Source: Minisyncoccota bacterium (GTDB taxonomy: Bacteria; Patescibacteriota; Minisyncoccia; Phycocordibacterales; UBA12079). Taken from it: a stretch of 42,337 nt of DNA. Location of the stretch: contig JAGMBS010000003.1 in assembly GCA_023129575.1 (NCBI GenBank), positions 1 to 42,337 on the forward strand, written 5' to 3'. Position numbers and translations under genes: made by a program. Under the pieces are notes generated by a model. That model searched no databases. It was not told the DNA's origin and worked only from the letters and a program-made list of their open reading frames with translations. Shown piece after piece: positions 18,770-26,055 of the stretch; the stretch's first letter is position 1; each line of letters opens with the position of its first letter.

Positions 18770-19918
18770 ATGAAAAATAAAATAAATTATAAAAACAAAA
18801 AGGTTTTTGTGGCTTTGTCCGGCGGAGTGGATTCATCGGTGACGGCGATTTTGCTTAAGAAACAAGGTTATGCCGTGACAGGTGTTTTCATTAAAGTTTG
18901 GCAACCCGATTTTGCGGGAAGCCAATGGAAAAAAGATTGCGCCGACGCTAAACAAATTTGCGATATTTTAGATATTCCCTTTGTTGTTTTAAATTTGGGA
19001 AAAGAATATCGGCGGAGTGTTTTTGATTATATGATTACCGAATACCAAAAGGGACGGACGCCCAATCCGGATGTAATGTGCAATAAAAAATTGAAATTCG
19101 GGGCGTTTTTGGACTTTGCGTTAAAAAATGGAGCGGATTTTATTGCTACAGGACATTATGTTTATACGAGTGAAAACTTGGACGTCTCACGTCCAAGTTT
19201 AAAACTTGGACGTGAGACGTCCAAGTTTTTTAAATCTAAAGATAGGAAATTGATGGCGGGAGCGGATAAAAATAAGGATCAGTCGTATTTTCTTTGGACA
19301 TTAACGCAAAAGCAATTAAAGTATTGCCTTTTCCCGATTGGACAATACAAAAAATCTCAAGTCAGAAAATTGGCAGAGGAGTTTGGATTGCCTACTGCCC
19401 GGAAAAAAGACAGCCAGGGCCTTTGTATTATTGGAAAGGTAAAAATGAAAGAATTTTTACGGCGTTTTATTCCCCAGAAACAGGGAGATGTTTTGAATCA
19501 AGACGGAGAAATAATTGGTCGGCATAAGGGAGTGTATTTTTATACATTGGGTCAAAGGCATGGATTTGAAATTAGCAAAAAAGGCGTCCTGGACAAACCG
19601 TATTATATTTTTGCCAAAGATTTCAAAAATAACAGCTTGACTGTTTTGAATAAACCGGCCGGGGGTTTTGCTTCCAAGTATGGAAAAAACGAGATTGAGA
19701 TTAAGGACATTAATTGGATTGCCGGCGCGCCGCCCGATTTGAGCAGGAAATACAAGGCCAGAATCAGATACCGCCAGCCCTTACAAGGTTGCGGTTTACA
19801 AAACAATGCCAAGAAAATAATTGTTAAATTTGATATTCCGCAGTGGGCGGCGACTCCCGGGCAGTCGCTTGTTATTTATGACGGCGAAATATGTCTTGGA
19901 GGCGGAGTGATTGTTTGA
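18770..19918 (+). CDS. mnmA: tRNA-specific 2-thiouridylase MnmA
   Basis: A 382-residue enzyme that thiolates U34 of tRNAs for Lys, Glu and Gln. It has the PP-loop ALSGGVDSSV, GRTPNPDVMCN with catalytic Cys104, ATGHYV, DKNKDQSYFL, and SQGLCIIG with Cys219, followed by the C-terminal beta-barrel. In E. coli the cysteines are at 102 and 199; the 18-residue larger spacing here equals the insertion of two 21-nt palindromes read as NLDVSRPS and LGRETSK (residues 136-152) just after ATGHYVYT. Its stop overlaps the -10/-35 region of the next gene. Confidence 0.96.
   Translation: MKNKINYKNKKVFVALSGGVDSSVTAILLKKQGYAVTGVFIKVWQPDFAGSQWKKDCADAKQICDILDIPFVVLNLGKEYRRSVFDYMITEYQKGRTPNPDVMCNKKLKFGAFLDFALKNGADFIATGHYVYTSENLDVSRPSLKLGRETSKFFKSKDRKLMAGADKNKDQSYFLWTLTQKQLKYCLFPIGQYKKSQVRKLAEEFGLPTARKKDSQGLCIIGKVKMKEFLRRFIPQKQGDVLNQDGEIIGRHKGVYFYTLGQRHGFEISKKGVLDKPYYIFAKDFKNNSLTVLNKPAGGFASKYGKNEIEIKDINWIAGAPPDLSRKYKARIRYRQPLQGCGLQNNAKKIIVKFDIPQWAATPGQSLVIYDGEICLGGGVIV
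19177..19225. repeat. Inverted pair of 21-nt palindromes inside mnmA
   Basis: CTC-centred copy 19177-19197 (read NLDVSRPS) and GAG-centred copy 19205-19225 (read LGRETSK) with a 7-nt gap; together residues 136-152. Confidence 0.92.
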
Positions 19919-19924
19919 TATAAT
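19896..19924 (+). promoter_or_regulatory. Promoter inside the mnmA 3' end, leaderless start of the ATP-cone gene
   Basis: -35 TTGGAG (19896-19901), 17-nt spacer, -10 TATAAT (19919-19924). GTG 19932 follows after 7 nt, at the expected transcription start. Confidence 0.65.
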
Positions 19925-19931
19925 AAAAGTG

Positions 19932-20780
19932 GTGAGCAAACAAATTTACATAATTAAAGCCAACGGCGAGAAGGAATTTTTTGACAATTCTAAATTGGAG
20001 AATTCGCTTCGCAAAGCCGGAGCCGGCGCGCCGGTCATTGCGACAATCGTAAACAAAATTGAAAATGAATTGAAAGACGGGACGGAAACGATTGAAATTT
20101 ATCGGCGGGCTTTTGATTTATTGGACAAATTTGAAAGAGGAACAGCGGCGCAATATTCATTGCGTCACGCGGTGCTGGAATTAGGGCCAACCGGTTTTCC
20201 TTTTGAAAATTTTATCGGGGCGATTTTTCGGGCGAAAGGATTTGAGACAAAATTGCGGCAAAGAATCAAGGGTTTATGTATCAGTTACGAGGTTGATTTA
20301 ATGGCGCGCAACGATGAGAAATTTATAATAGGAGAAGTAAAATTTCATAACAAACGAGGCATTAAGTCCGATTTGAAAGTTGTGTTGTATGTAAAAGAAA
20401 GATTTGATGATATTGAAAAAGGCGAATTTTACGGAAATATCGACAGAAATTTGAAAAAAGAAAAATGGCTGATAACTAACACTAAATTTACGACCAGAGC
20501 GATTGATTATGGCCGCTGCTGCGCGGATTTAATGTTGGTTAGCTGGAATTATCCCAAGCAAGGCAATCTGTATCAATTGATTACGGAGGCCGGTTTGTAC
20601 CCGATTACTTGTCTGAAAACTCTCGGCCGCAATGACAAAAAATTGTTTTTGGATAGAAATATCGTTTTATGCCGCGAATTGTCGCAGGGCAGAGAGAGGT
20701 TGTTTAATTTGGTGGGAATCCCCGCCGAAAAAAGAGAAAACGCTTTGGAAGAAATTAGTAACTTAATTCCTAATACCTAA
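19932..20780 (+). CDS. ATP-cone domain - PD-(D/E)XK endonuclease-like protein
   Basis: A 282-residue protein. Residues 1-85 are an ATP-cone (YIIKANGEKEFFDNSKLENSLRKAGA), the nucleotide-sensing module of ribonucleotide reductases and NrdR. Residues about 90-190 resemble an Mrr/Holliday-resolvase-type nuclease fold with Asp122 in YEVDLMARN, Glu135 and Lys137 in IIGEVKF. The combination suggests a nuclease whose activity or oligomeric state responds to ATP/dATP; this is inference. The GTG at 19932 is preferred over TTG 19911 because it follows TATAAT by 7 nt and homologous ATP-cones begin there. It is 3 nt from frr and may be co-transcribed with it. Confidence 0.75.
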   Translation: MSKQIYIIKANGEKEFFDNSKLENSLRKAGAGAPVIATIVNKIENELKDGTETIEIYRRAFDLLDKFERGTAAQYSLRHAVLELGPTGFPFENFIGAIFRAKGFETKLRQRIKGLCISYEVDLMARNDEKFIIGEVKFHNKRGIKSDLKVVLYVKERFDDIEKGEFYGNIDRNLKKEKWLITNTKFTTRAIDYGRCCADLMLVSWNYPKQGNLYQLITEAGLYPITCLKTLGRNDKKLFLDRNIVLCRELSQGRERLFNLVGIPAEKRENALEEISNLIPNT

Positions 20781-20783
20781 ATT

Positions 20784-21335
20784 ATGATTTACGATTTTAC
20801 AAAATTAAAAGCCGGGACTAAAAATATAGAAGATTGGTTGGCGAAAGAATTTGCCAATATCAGAGCGGGAGCGATTTCCGCGACTTTATTGGATAATGTT
20901 AAGGCGGAGAATTACGGTGTTTTGGTCCCGCTTAATCAAATGGCCAGTGTTGTTACGGAGGACGCGAGGACATTGCGCGTTAATTTATGGGATGTGTCCC
21001 AGATTAAAGAGTTGGAAACGGCTATTCGCAAGGCCGATTTGGGAGCGTCATTGTCGGTGGACGGAGCGGGTTTAAGATTGTCTTTTCCTGAATTGACGGG
21101 GGAAAGACGCCAATTACTCGTGAAAATGGCGAAAAATAAATTGGAACAGGCCAAAATATCTTTGCGCGCGGAACGAGACAAGGTCTGGAATGAAATTAAA
21201 GATAAAGAAAAAATAAATGAAATCGGCCAGGATGAAAAATTCCAATTAAAAGATGAGATGCAAAAAATTGTTGATGATACAAACGCGGTTCTTGCGAAAA
21301 TTTTTGCTAAAAAAGAAAAGGAAATAATGGGATGA
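20784..21335 (+). CDS. frr: Ribosome recycling factor
   Basis: A 183-residue protein, the usual RRF length. It splits post-termination ribosomes together with EF-G. Domain I helices include FANIRAGAISATLLDNVKAENYG (the family R-x-G-R/A-A-x-P-x-L-L-D region), then PLNQMASVV and the C-terminal helix DEMQKIVDDTNAVLAKIFAKKEKEIM. It starts 3 nt after the ATP-cone gene, without a Shine-Dalgarno sequence. Confidence 0.96.
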   Translation: MIYDFTKLKAGTKNIEDWLAKEFANIRAGAISATLLDNVKAENYGVLVPLNQMASVVTEDARTLRVNLWDVSQIKELETAIRKADLGASLSVDGAGLRLSFPELTGERRQLLVKMAKNKLEQAKISLRAERDKVWNEIKDKEKINEIGQDEKFQLKDEMQKIVDDTNAVLAKIFAKKEKEIMG

Positions 21336-21339
21336 ATTA

Positions 21340-21459
21340 CAAAATCCAAATTATTCCAAATTACTCAAATTAAATCCAAATGACAAAATCCAAAATTTGT
21401 TTGACATTTGAATTTTGGATTTCATTTGGAATACTTTGGATTTTGGATTTTGAAATTTT
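21340..21459. repeat. 120-nt AT-rich intergenic repeat, copy A
   Basis: Built from AAATCCAAA, CAAATTA and their complements, internally an imperfect inverted repeat. About 85% identical by eye to 27828-27947. It fills the frr-rseP gap. Confidence 0.75.
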
Positions 21460-21468
21460 AAAAATAAT

Positions 21469-22569
21469 ATGTCAATTTTAATTTTTATAATAGTTTTAGG
21501 GATATTGATTCTGGTTCATGAACTGGGACATTTTATTGTTGCCAAAAAAACTGGAATGTTAGTGGAAGAATTCGCGATCGGTTTTCCGCCCCGTCTGTTC
21601 AGTTTTCAAAAAGGGGAGACCAAATATTCTATCGGGCTTATTCCCCTCGGCGGATTTGTGAAGATATTCGGCGAGGATTATGCCATGGCAAACGCGCTTG
21701 ATGATGACAAGCGCGTTAGATGTTTTACAAATAAGCCAAAATGGGCGCAGGCCTTGGTGCTTGTCGCCGGCGTTTTTTTTAATCTTCTTTTGGCTTGGGG
21801 GCTTATTTCGGTTGGTTTTATGTCGGGCTTGCCGGTCTCGGTTAGCCAATTTACGGGAGAAACCATTGATAATCCGGAACTTATATTGGTTGATATTTTG
21901 CCGGACTCTCCGGCGGAAAAAGCCGGGTTGCAGGCGGGAGATATTATTTTATCGCTTGGAGTTGGCAAATCGGAATCTATCCAAGATTTTAAAAATAGCG
22001 CAAGTGCGACGAATTTTATCGCTTCGCGCGGCGGCCGGGAAATAGAGGTCTTGTATAAACGAGGCCCGGAAACATCTTTGGTTCATTTAACGCCCGAACA
22101 AGGAATAATAGAAAACAAATTTGCTATCGGTGTGTCTTTAGATGTAGTCGGGACGGTCAAATTTCCAATTCACCGCGCCTTTTGGGAAGGGCTTAAGGCG
22201 ACAATTTTTTGGACAAGCGCCACGGCGGCCGGCTTGTTCGGCTTTTTGCTGAGCGCTGTCACCGGTCAAGCCGATTTGTCCCAAATTTCAGGTCCGATTG
22301 GCATTATTTCTTTGGTGGGCAACGCTTTCCAATTTGGTTTTGTCTATTTGCTTAGTTTTGTCGCCATCATTTCAATAAATTTGGCGGTTATAAATTTAAT
22401 TCCCATTCCGGCCCTGGACGGCGGACGGCTTTTATTTGTTTTAATAGAGGCCGTTAAAGGTTCGCCCATTAAACCGCGGTTGGCAAACGCGCTTAATCTG
22501 GCGGGTTTCGCTTTTCTCATTTTGCTGATGATAATTATCACCGCCAGCGATGTGTTTAAACTTTTTTAA
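21469..22569 (+). CDS. rseP: Site-2 intramembrane metalloprotease RseP
   Basis: A 366-residue membrane protease. The first transmembrane segment carries the zinc-binding HELGH (His17, Glu18, His21). A PDZ domain lies around PDSPAEKAGLQAGDIILSLG, and the C-terminal transmembrane part has NLIPIPALDGGRL with the third zinc ligand. Members cleave transmembrane anti-sigma factors or signal-peptide remnants. The lengths and motif order are normal. It is preceded by a 120-nt repeat, so its promoter is unclear. Confidence 0.95.
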   Translation: MSILIFIIVLGILILVHELGHFIVAKKTGMLVEEFAIGFPPRLFSFQKGETKYSIGLIPLGGFVKIFGEDYAMANALDDDKRVRCFTNKPKWAQALVLVAGVFFNLLLAWGLISVGFMSGLPVSVSQFTGETIDNPELILVDILPDSPAEKAGLQAGDIILSLGVGKSESIQDFKNSASATNFIASRGGREIEVLYKRGPETSLVHLTPEQGIIENKFAIGVSLDVVGTVKFPIHRAFWEGLKATIFWTSATAAGLFGFLLSAVTGQADLSQISGPIGIISLVGNAFQFGFVYLLSFVAIISINLAVINLIPIPALDGGRLLFVLIEAVKGSPIKPRLANALNLAGFAFLILLMIIITASDVFKLF

Positions 22570-22578
22570 TTAGATATT

Positions 22579-22607
22579 TTGACCTGAACGATAGAATAGG
22601 TTATCAT
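22579..22607 (+). promoter_or_regulatory. Promoter of proS, decides its start codon
   Basis: -35 TTGACC (22579-22584), 17-nt spacer, -10 TATCAT (22602-22607). ATG 22609 would be upstream of the expected transcription start, whereas ATG 22615 is 7 nt after the -10 box. Confidence 0.65.
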
Positions 22608-22614
22608 TATGGCA

Positions 22615-23847
22615 ATGAAACAGAGCCGCTTATTTACAAAAACAAGAAAAGAAGCGCCCAAAGACGAGCTGGCAAAAAACGCTCAACTTTTAATCAGGGC
22701 GGGTTTTATTCATAAGGAAATGGCGGGGGTGTATTCTTATTTGCCTTTAGGGCTGAGAGTGATAAAAAAAATTGAAGAGATTGTCAGACGGGAAATGAAC
22801 GAAATTGGCGGGGTGGAATTGCAAACAACCGCCCTGCAAAAAAAAGAAGTTTGGGAAAAAACCAATCGCTGGGACGACGCAGTGGTGGATAATTGGTTCA
22901 AAACAAAATTGAAGAACGGGACGGAATTGGGCTTGGGCTTTACGCAGGAAGAGCCCTTGACCAACTTGATGACAAATTTTATTTCTTCCTATAAAAATTT
23001 GCCTGTTTTTGTTTATGATTTTCGGACGGTTTTCAGAAACGAAGAAAGGGCAAAATCGGGTTTGATAAGAGGGCGAGAATTTTATTGGAAAGCGTTGTAT
23101 TCTTTTTCCAAAAATGAGAACGAGCATAATGTTTTTTACGCGCGCGCCCAACAGGCCTATCAAAATATTTTTGAGAAAACAGGGCTGGGAGAGATTACTT
23201 TTTTAACTTTTGCTTCGGGCGGAACTTTTTCCAAATACTCCCACGAATATCAAACCATCGCGCCGGCCGGCGAAGACACCATTTATCTTTCCAAAGAAAA
23301 ACGAATTGCCGTTAACCAAGAGGTCTATACGGACGAGGTCTTAAGCGATTTGGGGCTGGCGAAAGACGAATTGACAAAAAGCAAAGCGATTGAAGTAGGC
23401 AATATTTTTCCCCTGCATTACCGATTTTCCGAACCCTTTGGCTTGCAATACAAAGATGAAAAGGGAGAAAAAAAATTGGTTTTTATGGGCAGTTATGGCT
23501 TGGGAATTTCCCGTTTGCTGGGGACGATTGTGGAAACATTAAGCGATGAAAAAGGCATTGTTTGGCCGGCGTCCGTCGCGCCGTTTAAAATTCATCTATT
23601 GAGTTTGGGGCAAAATGAAAAAGCGGAGGAAATTTATAAAAAATTAAAGGTGGCGGGCGCGGAAGTTTTGTATGATGACCGGGATATAACGGCCGGCGAG
23701 AAATTTGCGGAGGCCGATTTAATAGGTTTGCCTTATCGGGCTGTGGTTAGCGAAAAAACTGTGGCGGCCGGCGGAGCGGAATTAAAAAGAAGAAACGCGG
23801 AAAAATCAAAAATTGTCGGTCTGGAAGAATTGATAAAATTAAAATAG
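22615..23847 (+). CDS. proS: Prolyl-tRNA synthetase, short form without editing domain
   Basis: A 410-residue class II synthetase charging tRNA-Pro. Motif 1 region is GVYSYLPLGLRVIKKIE, motif 2 is FRNEERAKSGLIRGREFYWK, and motif 3 is GSYGLGISRLLG, followed by an anticodon-binding domain (LLSLGQNEKAEEIYKKL, then DRDITAGEKFAEADLIG). E. coli ProS has about 572 residues; the roughly 180-residue INS editing domain between motifs 2 and 3 is reduced here to a short linker (GGTFSKYSHEY). Mischarged Ala-tRNA-Pro would need clearing by another factor or be tolerated. ATG 22615 chosen from the promoter and family alignment (KQSRLF start). Confidence 0.95.
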   Translation: MKQSRLFTKTRKEAPKDELAKNAQLLIRAGFIHKEMAGVYSYLPLGLRVIKKIEEIVRREMNEIGGVELQTTALQKKEVWEKTNRWDDAVVDNWFKTKLKNGTELGLGFTQEEPLTNLMTNFISSYKNLPVFVYDFRTVFRNEERAKSGLIRGREFYWKALYSFSKNENEHNVFYARAQQAYQNIFEKTGLGEITFLTFASGGTFSKYSHEYQTIAPAGEDTIYLSKEKRIAVNQEVYTDEVLSDLGLAKDELTKSKAIEVGNIFPLHYRFSEPFGLQYKDEKGEKKLVFMGSYGLGISRLLGTIVETLSDEKGIVWPASVAPFKIHLLSLGQNEKAEEIYKKLKVAGAEVLYDDRDITAGEKFAEADLIGLPYRAVVSEKTVAAGGAELKRRNAEKSKIVGLEELIKLK

Positions 23848-23875
23848 AAATAGTTTTCATTAAAATATCATTGCT

Positions 23876-24949
23876 ATGAATAAATTCATAAACAACGCAA
23901 AAAAGAAATTCAAAAATCTGTTTTCCAATGATATTGGAATTGATTTGGGGACGGCTAATACTTTGGTGTATGTGCAAGGCCGGGGAATTGTGTTGAATGA
24001 GCCCTCGGTGGTGGCTCTCAATGAAAAAACGGGGCGGGTGGTGGCGGTTGGCAGCCAGGCGCAAAAAATGATTGGCCGGACTCCCTCCCATATCACGGCC
24101 GTTCGTCCTCTGGTGGATGGGGTGATTTCCGATTTTGAAGTGACGGAAGAAATGATTGCTTATTTGATTAACAAATCGCAGGAAAACGCGAAAAAAATAA
24201 TCGGTCCGAGGGTGCTGGTAGGAGTGCCTTCCGGAATTACAAATGTTGAAACGCGCGCGGTGCGGGACGCGGTTATAAACACCGGCGCGCGGGAAGTGCG
24301 GATTGTGGAAGAGCCGATGGCGGCGGCGATTGGAAGCCGTTTGCCAATCAAAGACGCGGTGGGCAGTGTCGTAATTGATTTGGGCGGAGGAACATCCGAT
24401 ATTGCGGTTATTTCTTTGGGCGGGGTCGTCAATTCAAAAAATGTGCGGGTGGCGGGCGATAAGTTTAACGAGGACATTATTCAATATGTCAGAAATAAAT
24501 TTAAAATTTTAATCGGCGAGAAAACGGCTGAGCGACTCAAGATAGATATCGGCGCGGTTATTCCTTTGGAGGAGCCGTTGGAAACAACAATGCGGGGCAG
24601 GGACTTGGTTACCGGTTTGCCAAAAGAGGTAAAAATTAACGACGCGCATATTCGCAGGGCCATTTCTTCGTCTCTAATTATTTTATTGGACGCGATTAAA
24701 GAGGTTTTGGAAATGGCTCCGCCGGAAATAGTGTCCGATATTTTGAACAGAGGGGTTTATTTAACGGGAGGAGGGGCTTTATTAAAAAAATTGGATGTTC
24801 TTTTGAGCGATATAATAAAAGTTCCCGTTTATATTGTGGATGACCCTTTGACTTCGGTCGCGCGCGGAACGGGTATTATTTTAGCGGATTTAAACGAATT
24901 TGAAGAAATTCTTATTCAAAACGAAGATGGCGCGCCTCTTAAAGAATAA
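23876..24949 (+). CDS. mreB: Rod shape-determining actin-like protein MreB
   Basis: A 357-residue actin-fold ATPase that forms membrane-associated filaments directing side-wall peptidoglycan synthesis. It has the phosphate-1 loop IGIDLGTANTLVYV, phosphate-2 VVIDLGGGTSDIAVI and the adenosine motif GVYLTGGGALLKKLD. The N-terminus begins with a short amphipathic basic helix (NKFINNAKKKFKNLF) fitting membrane binding. It heads the mreB-mreC-mreD-pbp2 cluster; mreC starts within its last 23 nt. Confidence 0.97.
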   Translation: MNKFINNAKKKFKNLFSNDIGIDLGTANTLVYVQGRGIVLNEPSVVALNEKTGRVVAVGSQAQKMIGRTPSHITAVRPLVDGVISDFEVTEEMIAYLINKSQENAKKIIGPRVLVGVPSGITNVETRAVRDAVINTGAREVRIVEEPMAAAIGSRLPIKDAVGSVVIDLGGGTSDIAVISLGGVVNSKNVRVAGDKFNEDIIQYVRNKFKILIGEKTAERLKIDIGAVIPLEEPLETTMRGRDLVTGLPKEVKINDAHIRRAISSSLIILLDAIKEVLEMAPPEIVSDILNRGVYLTGGGALLKKLDVLLSDIIKVPVYIVDDPLTSVARGTGIILADLNEFEEILIQNEDGAPLKE

Positions 24950-25727
24950 CAGAAAAATAAAAATAGAGATAAGAAAAAAACTTTTTTTTACGGCTGTTGT
25001 ATTGTTGTTAATTTTGGCTTTTTGTTCGGGAACGATGTCTTTTTTGTCCGGACCTTTGCAGTTTGTCGGCCGCCCTATATGGAAAATTAAAAATTACTCC
25101 GTTGATTTTGTTTCCGAGCTCGGAGTTTTTTTTAAAACAAAGGAAAAATTAAGGGAAGAGAATAAAATTTTAAAAAATAAATTGGGAAAAGCCAATTTTC
25201 AATTATTTAACAGAAAAGCGCTGTTGGAAGAAAACATAAAATTAAAAGAAATATTGGGACGGAAAAACGAGGACTTTAAATTTATTTTGGCGAATGTTAT
25301 CGCCAAACCGAATTTATCGCCTTACGATTCTTTAATTTTAGACAGAGGGAGCCAAGACGGGGTTAAAAAAGGTAATAAAGTTTTGGCGGACGCCGATATT
25401 ATAATTGGTGAAATTGCAGAAATTTATAGCAAGACGTCCAAAGCCAAACTTTATTCTTTTCCGCGAGACACTTTAAATGTCGCGCTTGGCTTTGATAAAA
25501 TTTTTGCTCAAGCGGTCGGAAAAGGCGGCGGTAATTTTGAACTTAAATTGCCTCAAGGAACGCCTATCGCGTTGGGCGATTTGGTCACTTTACCGGAAAT
25601 GGGCTTGCTTGTTTTGGGGCGGGTGGAAGAAATAGATCTTCGCCCGGAAGATCCGTTCCAGACGGTTTTATTTAAAAGTCCGGTTAATATCTTTGAATTA
25701 AGATGGGTTCAAATTCTACAAGAATAA
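24927..25727 (+). CDS. mreC: Rod shape-determining protein MreC
   Basis: A 266-residue bitopic membrane protein linking MreB to the wall-synthesis machinery. One transmembrane helix (FTAVVLLLILAFCSGTMSFL), a coiled coil (KEKLREENKILKNKLGKANFQL, about residues 65-105), then a beta-rich domain with LSPYDSLILDRGSQDGVKKGNKVL, the family's most conserved stretch. ATG 24927 is preferred to 24900 because it shortens the overlap with mreB and leaves the usual short basic tail before the membrane helix. Confidence 0.93.
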   Translation: MARLLKNNRKIKIEIRKKLFFTAVVLLLILAFCSGTMSFLSGPLQFVGRPIWKIKNYSVDFVSELGVFFKTKEKLREENKILKNKLGKANFQLFNRKALLEENIKLKEILGRKNEDFKFILANVIAKPNLSPYDSLILDRGSQDGVKKGNKVLADADIIIGEIAEIYSKTSKAKLYSFPRDTLNVALGFDKIFAQAVGKGGGNFELKLPQGTPIALGDLVTLPEMGLLVLGRVEEIDLRPEDPFQTVLFKSPVNIFELRWVQILQE

Positions 25728-25972
25728 TCGCAGTTGTCTTGTTGCTTTTAAGCGTTTTTGTTTTGCCCTGGTGGTTGCTGGTTATTTTCGCTGCGGTCTT
25801 ATTTTTTTATTACGCGCCCTTTTTTGAGGGTTTGGCCATAGGATTAATCGCCGATTTGCTTTATTCCGTTCCGAGAGAAATCTTTTGGGATTTGCCGATA
25901 TTTTTTGTTTGCTTTCTTATCTGTTTTTTGTTATGTAAAATAGTCCATAAACAATTAAGAATTAGTAATTAG
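25703..25972 (+). CDS. Small membrane protein, MreD-like by position
   Basis: An 89-residue protein with three to four hydrophobic helices (IIAVVLLLLSVFVLPWWLLVIFA, FFEGLAIGLIADLLYSV, LPIFFVCFLICFLLC). It overlaps the mreC end by 25 nt and precedes pbp2, exactly where mreD sits. G-L-x-x-D-L-L-Y-S resembles the MreD GLLxDLL motif. It is shorter than classic MreD (about 160), missing the first helices, so the name is inferred mainly from context. Confidence 0.65.
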   Translation: MGSNSTRIIAVVLLLLSVFVLPWWLLVIFAAVLFFYYAPFFEGLAIGLIADLLYSVPREIFWDLPIFFVCFLICFLLCKIVHKQLRISN

Positions 25973-26006
25973 CAATTAGAGATTAGAGATTAGGTAATTA
26001 GTTTTT

Positions 26007-26037
26007 AGGAAAAAATTGGCAAAGCCAATTTTTTCCT
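26007..26037. repeat. Intergenic hairpin between mreD-like gene and pbp2
   Basis: AGGAAAAAATTGGC-AAA-complement, perfect 14-nt arms, 19 nt before pbp2. The right arm ends in TTTTTTCCT, so it could double as a terminator, but the downstream gene belongs to the same functional cluster. Confidence 0.6.
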
Positions 26038-26055
26038 CTAATCACTTAAATCATT

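Noticed and set aside
681-19225. The 21-nt palindromes as rho-independent terminators
   Set aside because: Most lie inside open reading frames and none is followed by a T-run.
24900-24926. Earlier ATG for mreC at 24900
   Set aside because: It would lengthen the overlap with mreB and adds residues not expected before the basic tail.
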